Assembly: GCA_964034945.1 (NCBI GenBank)
Contig: OZ035961.1
Coordinates: 4,632,001-4,696,000 of the forward strand
Direction: 5' to 3'
DNA: 64,000 nt
Source: Chrysopilus asiliformis
Lineage: Eukaryota; Arthropoda; Insecta; Diptera; Rhagionidae
Positions 61,191 to 64,000 of this stretch are shown piece after piece. How positions within the stretch are numbered: the first letter of the stretch is position 1; the number at the start of each line of letters is the position of its first letter. The notes under the pieces are model-generated. The model had not been told where the DNA came from, ran no database searches, and saw nothing but the letters and a program-made list of their open reading frames with translations. The position numbers and the translations under genes were made by a program.

Positions 61191-61417
61191 GGGGAGGGGG
61201 GTTCGAAACGGTAAAAATTAGCACGACATATTTTTATTGACAACCCTTAAAACGATTTTCGAAAATTTTTGAAACTAACTTTTTGAAACTAGAGCTCGCA
61301 AAAATTATTCCGAAGATTTTCATAAATATTTACAATACTTTAAACTGTTATCAATTAAAAATATTAAAATAATTTCGCATTAATAACTGTCATCATAAAT
61401 CTACGCAATTTGTGTAC

Positions 61418-61714
61418 CTTTCCCACGACAATCGTCGCGGCGCATCGTCCTTGAGCTCAGGACTTTGGCTACCACCGCCACTGCTCTTCGTGCTTTGATT
61501 AAGAAGTTTTGCTATACGATAAAGAGCAGTAGTACTTCCGCTTCCAGTGCCACCTCCACTTGCCGTACTTGCACCACCCACACTGCTTCCGCTAGCCACA
61601 GATCCACTGGGTGTCAACTGCTGTTGCTGCTGAAGAAAAGCGGTTGAGGAGGATGTACTGCTACCAACTGACATCCGATAGGCACGTGCGGCCACGACAT
61701 GGGGTGCGGGTATC
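61418..61714 (-). CDS. Exon of the minus-strand gene, Ser/Gly-rich, possible cassette exon
   Basis: Acceptor TTTTATCCAAAG before 61714 and donor GTACAC after 61418. The exon is 297 bases, exactly 99 codons, and begins and ends in the same phase (one base completes an Arg codon, two bases start the next). It encodes IPAPHVVAARAYRMSVGSST, a serine run, a QQQQQ run, a low-complexity Ser/Gly/Thr stretch, then TALYRIAKLLNQSTKSSGGG, and SQSPELKDDAPRRLSWE. RRLS is a basophilic kinase motif. Because the length is a multiple of three and the split codon gives Arg with or without it, skipping would keep the frame. No domain is recognised; it is likely disordered. Confidence 0.86.
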
Positions 61715-63239
61715 CTTTGGATAAAAGACAAGATAATAAATAAATAAATGAATAAATAATAAATTGAAAAATTGACACATCATCTTTATTTATCGACTTA
61801 AATGCTATAAGAAATCGGACGAAATTCATATCCACCTTAGATATGCCTACCGATGTCAATAAAGTGAGAAAATACTCTTAACATGGGATAAACTGGATAA
61901 ATATGTTCTTTCTGAATACGAATACAAGTATACAGTTATATACATAATGGCTTTATCGATAAAGATGTTCGCCTTCTGTCAATAGCGACTTTCGTCAAAT
62001 GTTTTTATGGCCTGAACGAGCTGTCTTATGGTGGAAATTTTTACGAGATTGGCACATCCTTGGGACATTATTCCCTTATTACTCGACCAATTGCTACGAA
62101 AAACGTCAAACGGAGACTAAGAAGCGTTAACCTTGCTAAAAAAAAGGGACCCGTTAACCATTTCCCCTTCAGTAGACTCGATCGATAATTATGATTTGAT
62201 GGTGCTTGACATTGTAGCCACACAAAAGGTCAAGGATAAGAGGCTTTAATGATTTAATCGAATCGACATAAATTAAGGATATGACGTTGAACTTTGGACC
62301 ATATTTGAAGTCAAGATTTTAGAAATTGATAAGGAGAGCTTAGATTTATGGAATAACAATTAATCTTGCATACTAAGAATATTGAAGGATAATTCTTCCT
62401 TTTGAAGTGAATAAGGAAAATTTTGAGAAAAAGAGCTTTTACTTAGCCAGCAATAAAACCCTCTAATGCTATCTCCTGAACCGCTGGAGCAATTTTCACG
62501 CGGTTTTTGCCATCAACTTATACTAGAGTTAAAGCCCGTCCTACGACGGGTAACCGCAATCTTCGTAGGAATTCCGTAAGGTTACATGCGACTGTCTATT
62601 CGACCACTGTTCAAGTTTATCGCTTCACGTAACGCGATCAACTGGAAAAGTGGCCAAATCGACAATCGACTCTGACCTAATGAAATTCCTATCAAGATAA
62701 GGGTTACCTGTTTTACGACGGGTGTCATTAACGTACTCTAGTTTAGTCATAGTTTTGTATGTGATTGTATCGAATTTTATAACTGATTGTGATCGGTAGT
62801 TGCTCCAAGCGGCCTTTGTACTCGTTCAGTTTCGAACGGGAGCCGATGAACAACGGACGGAGCAAAAACCGAGTAAGTAATTAAAAAGAAGTAATATGAA
62901 TGTGATTTTATTGTTAAACTCTTTTATTAGAAAATAAACGTTACGCCTTATGCGATCTACATCCAGCAGTAATCGTCTTTTATTGGAAGGCCGTGTTTAT
63001 TATGTGAAAGAAGCTCTTGTTTCCGTGAGGCTCCATTCGAACTCAACAACGGGCTTTAATTCTAGTTGTGATATGTTTATAACACTTTTTTTACTACTTA
63101 ATATTATTTTTTTGTTGCGAAAGGGGTTTTTTTAAATACTAAACGTGAAAAATCTATCGAAAAAAAACACACATTATTTATTAAAATCAAATTAACAGTA
63201 AAAAAAAACTTTTACGTTAGTAAGGACAAAATTAATTAC
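61715..63239. other. Intron (about 1.5 kb) of the minus-strand gene
   Basis: Starts GTAATT after 63240 (minus) and ends TATCCAAAG. It holds the inverted-repeat structure at 62523-62741. Otherwise AT-rich with nothing recognised. Confidence 0.75.
62523..62741. repeat. Inverted structure with CCCGTCGTAGGACGGG hairpins and CTAG ends
   Basis: Read on the minus strand, the left end is CCCGTCGTAGGACGGG, CTTTAACT, CTAG, then T: exactly a Helitron-type 3' end. The right end on the plus strand is a diverged version (CCTGTTTTACGACGGG, then CTAG and T). CTAGAGT and GGTTACC match in inverted orientation. This could be a Helitron-like element with two terminal hairpins or two decayed ends facing outward. 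Confidence 0.55.
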
Positions 63240-63462
63240 CTTAACACAACAGTTCCATCAGGATGTCGTTCCAGGTCATCACATGCATAGATATAGGGTT
63301 CGGTATTGTTGTTGTTAAAAACTCCAGCACCACTATAGGGACTCCCCGCCGATTTTCGACGGTATTCCAAGCTAATATCATCACAGACAATCGATCCGCG
63401 CGATGTTTTCGGCTGCAAAGACAATCGAGCGCCGAACGATGACACGCCAGGAAAGGTATCAC
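63240..63462 (-). CDS. Upstream exon of the minus-strand gene
   Basis: Acceptor TTCTCATTGTTTTCAG before 63462, donor GTAATTAAT after 63240. The exon is 223 bases: two bases complete a codon begun upstream, 73 whole codons follow, and two bases start an Arg codon completed by 61714. It encodes DTFPGVSSFGARLSLQPKTS, RGSIVCDDISLEYRRKSAGS, PYSGAGVFNNNNTEPYIYAC and DDLERHPDGTVVL. RRKS is another basophilic kinase motif and a NNNN run follows. There is no domain I recognise. The exon upstream of it lies beyond the right edge or is too short to see, so the start codon is not in this window; the ATG just upstream of the acceptor (63472) is intronic. Confidence 0.85.
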
Positions 63463-64000
63463 CTGAAAACAATGAGAATAAAGTCCGGATTTAATTACAA
63501 ATTGATATCCATTTAGCCATTCATTATTTGATTGATTTTTCTTGAAATAACTTTTTATATTGATATAATAGAAGGGAAGGAAATTTCCCAATCGTGATGC
63601 TTCTCAAAATAGCTCTGTTTTTTCATTAATCGAGAATCGCGTTGAATTGAGAAATCGGAGCCTTTCCATTAGGCGAATTTCGCTTAATTTCCAAAAAGTT
63701 CCTGGCAGTTGGACGTGTATGAGATATTAAAATTACCATGAAAATCCGCTTTCATTTTAGGGACAAAAGGATATATTGTCCCGTCATGTATAGAAATAGA
63801 CACAATTTCCGTCTATTTTTCTGGCACCTGGAATTAACTCTCGGATAAAACAAAAGCTAACCTGACAAAAACAACAACAACAAAAAACCATGACAACATT
63901 AGGAACACCTATTCTGCACTTTTCCATCAATTCCCTATGAGATTAGCTCAACTTCACTTTATTTCAGTTCAGGCCCTATCTATTTGTCTATACGAAAGTT
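63463..64000. other. Probable intron upstream of the last recognised exon
   Basis: AT-rich, no exon seen. The ORF to 63591 in another frame overlaps the exon and is a shadow. Confidence 0.5.

Larger units (their letters stand above)
54795..61417. other. Large intron (about 6.6 kb) of the minus-strand gene
   Basis: Bounded by a donor at 61417-61416 (GTACAC) and the acceptor at 54796-54795. It contains repeats listed separately (58387-58548, 58992-60315, 60439-60596, 60715-61190). The parts 54795-58386 and 61191-61417 hold no recognised features beyond T-rich runs and short featureless ORFs (55036-55260, 55968-56240, 56422-56804, 57302-57508, 57767-58083). Confidence 0.75.

Noticed and set aside
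61465..61647. Plus-strand Thr/Ser-rich ORF
   Set aside because: Antisense shadow of the Ser/Gly-rich exon at 61418-61714, whose splice phases fit its neighbours.
63241..63591. 116-codon minus-strand ORF overlapping the exon at 63240-63462
   Set aside because: Different frame from the exon that joins in phase to the next; it crosses the acceptor without a signal of its own.

Overview
This is an AT-rich (about two-thirds A+T by eye), repeat-rich stretch of a eukaryotic nuclear genome, most likely from an insect. Evidence is the short 67-base intron, GT-AG splice sites, a CAG/CAA-coded glutamine run, and the set of DNA transposon relics (Helitrons, piggyBac-type, hAT-type and TA-flanked elements). 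A higher dipteran is possible, because one repeat family ends in a GGTATAAAA-like tail, but this is only a guess. No operons, Shine-Dalgarno sites, CRISPR array or rRNA are visible. I found no confident tRNA.

Coding content is sparse. On the minus strand, three exons of one gene (63240-63462, 61418-61714 and 54499-54794) join in phase across GT-AG introns of about 1.5 and 6.6 kb. They encode about 271 residues of a Ser/Gly/Gln-rich, probably disordered segment with RRKS, RRLS and RRES phosphorylation-type motifs. The gene runs off the right edge at its 5' side, and its 3' continuation was not found. I do not recognise the protein. On the plus strand a compact unit at about 49529-49960 has a TATA box, a two-exon 42-residue ORF and a poly(A) signal. 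Upstream, 47960-49528 looks like a promoter region with a candidate noncoding first exon ending at a strong donor at 48372, and with many CGATCG/GATCGC words. A weak 83-codon ORF with a signal-peptide-like start lies at 15334-15585.

The rest is intergenic or intronic DNA with transposon relics. From left to right: a 120-base tandem array (1-425) matching the inside of a Helitron further on; a hairpin MITE (860-995); a complete Helitron (1000-1457); a 2-kb element with CAGGGCCGTA ends (6988-8971); a MITE beside a second Helitron (10726-11569); hairpins (15853-15950 and 30027-30108); two piggyBac-type MITEs with TTAA sites (23720-23946 and 41246-41374); TA-flanked elements (33909-34191 and 37532-38641, the latter inside an older repeat); a four-level nest of elements (43691-45404); two Helitrons abutting head to tail (51664-52400); and a hAT relic with an exact 8-base target duplication (58992-60315) in the large intron of the minus-strand gene.

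No intact transposase, reverse transcriptase or Rep/helicase frame was seen, so all elements appear nonautonomous. The most noteworthy structures are the nest at 43.7-45.4 kb, the Helitron tandem and its link to the tandem array at the left edge, the small TATA-driven gene, and the frame-neutral exon of the minus-strand gene.
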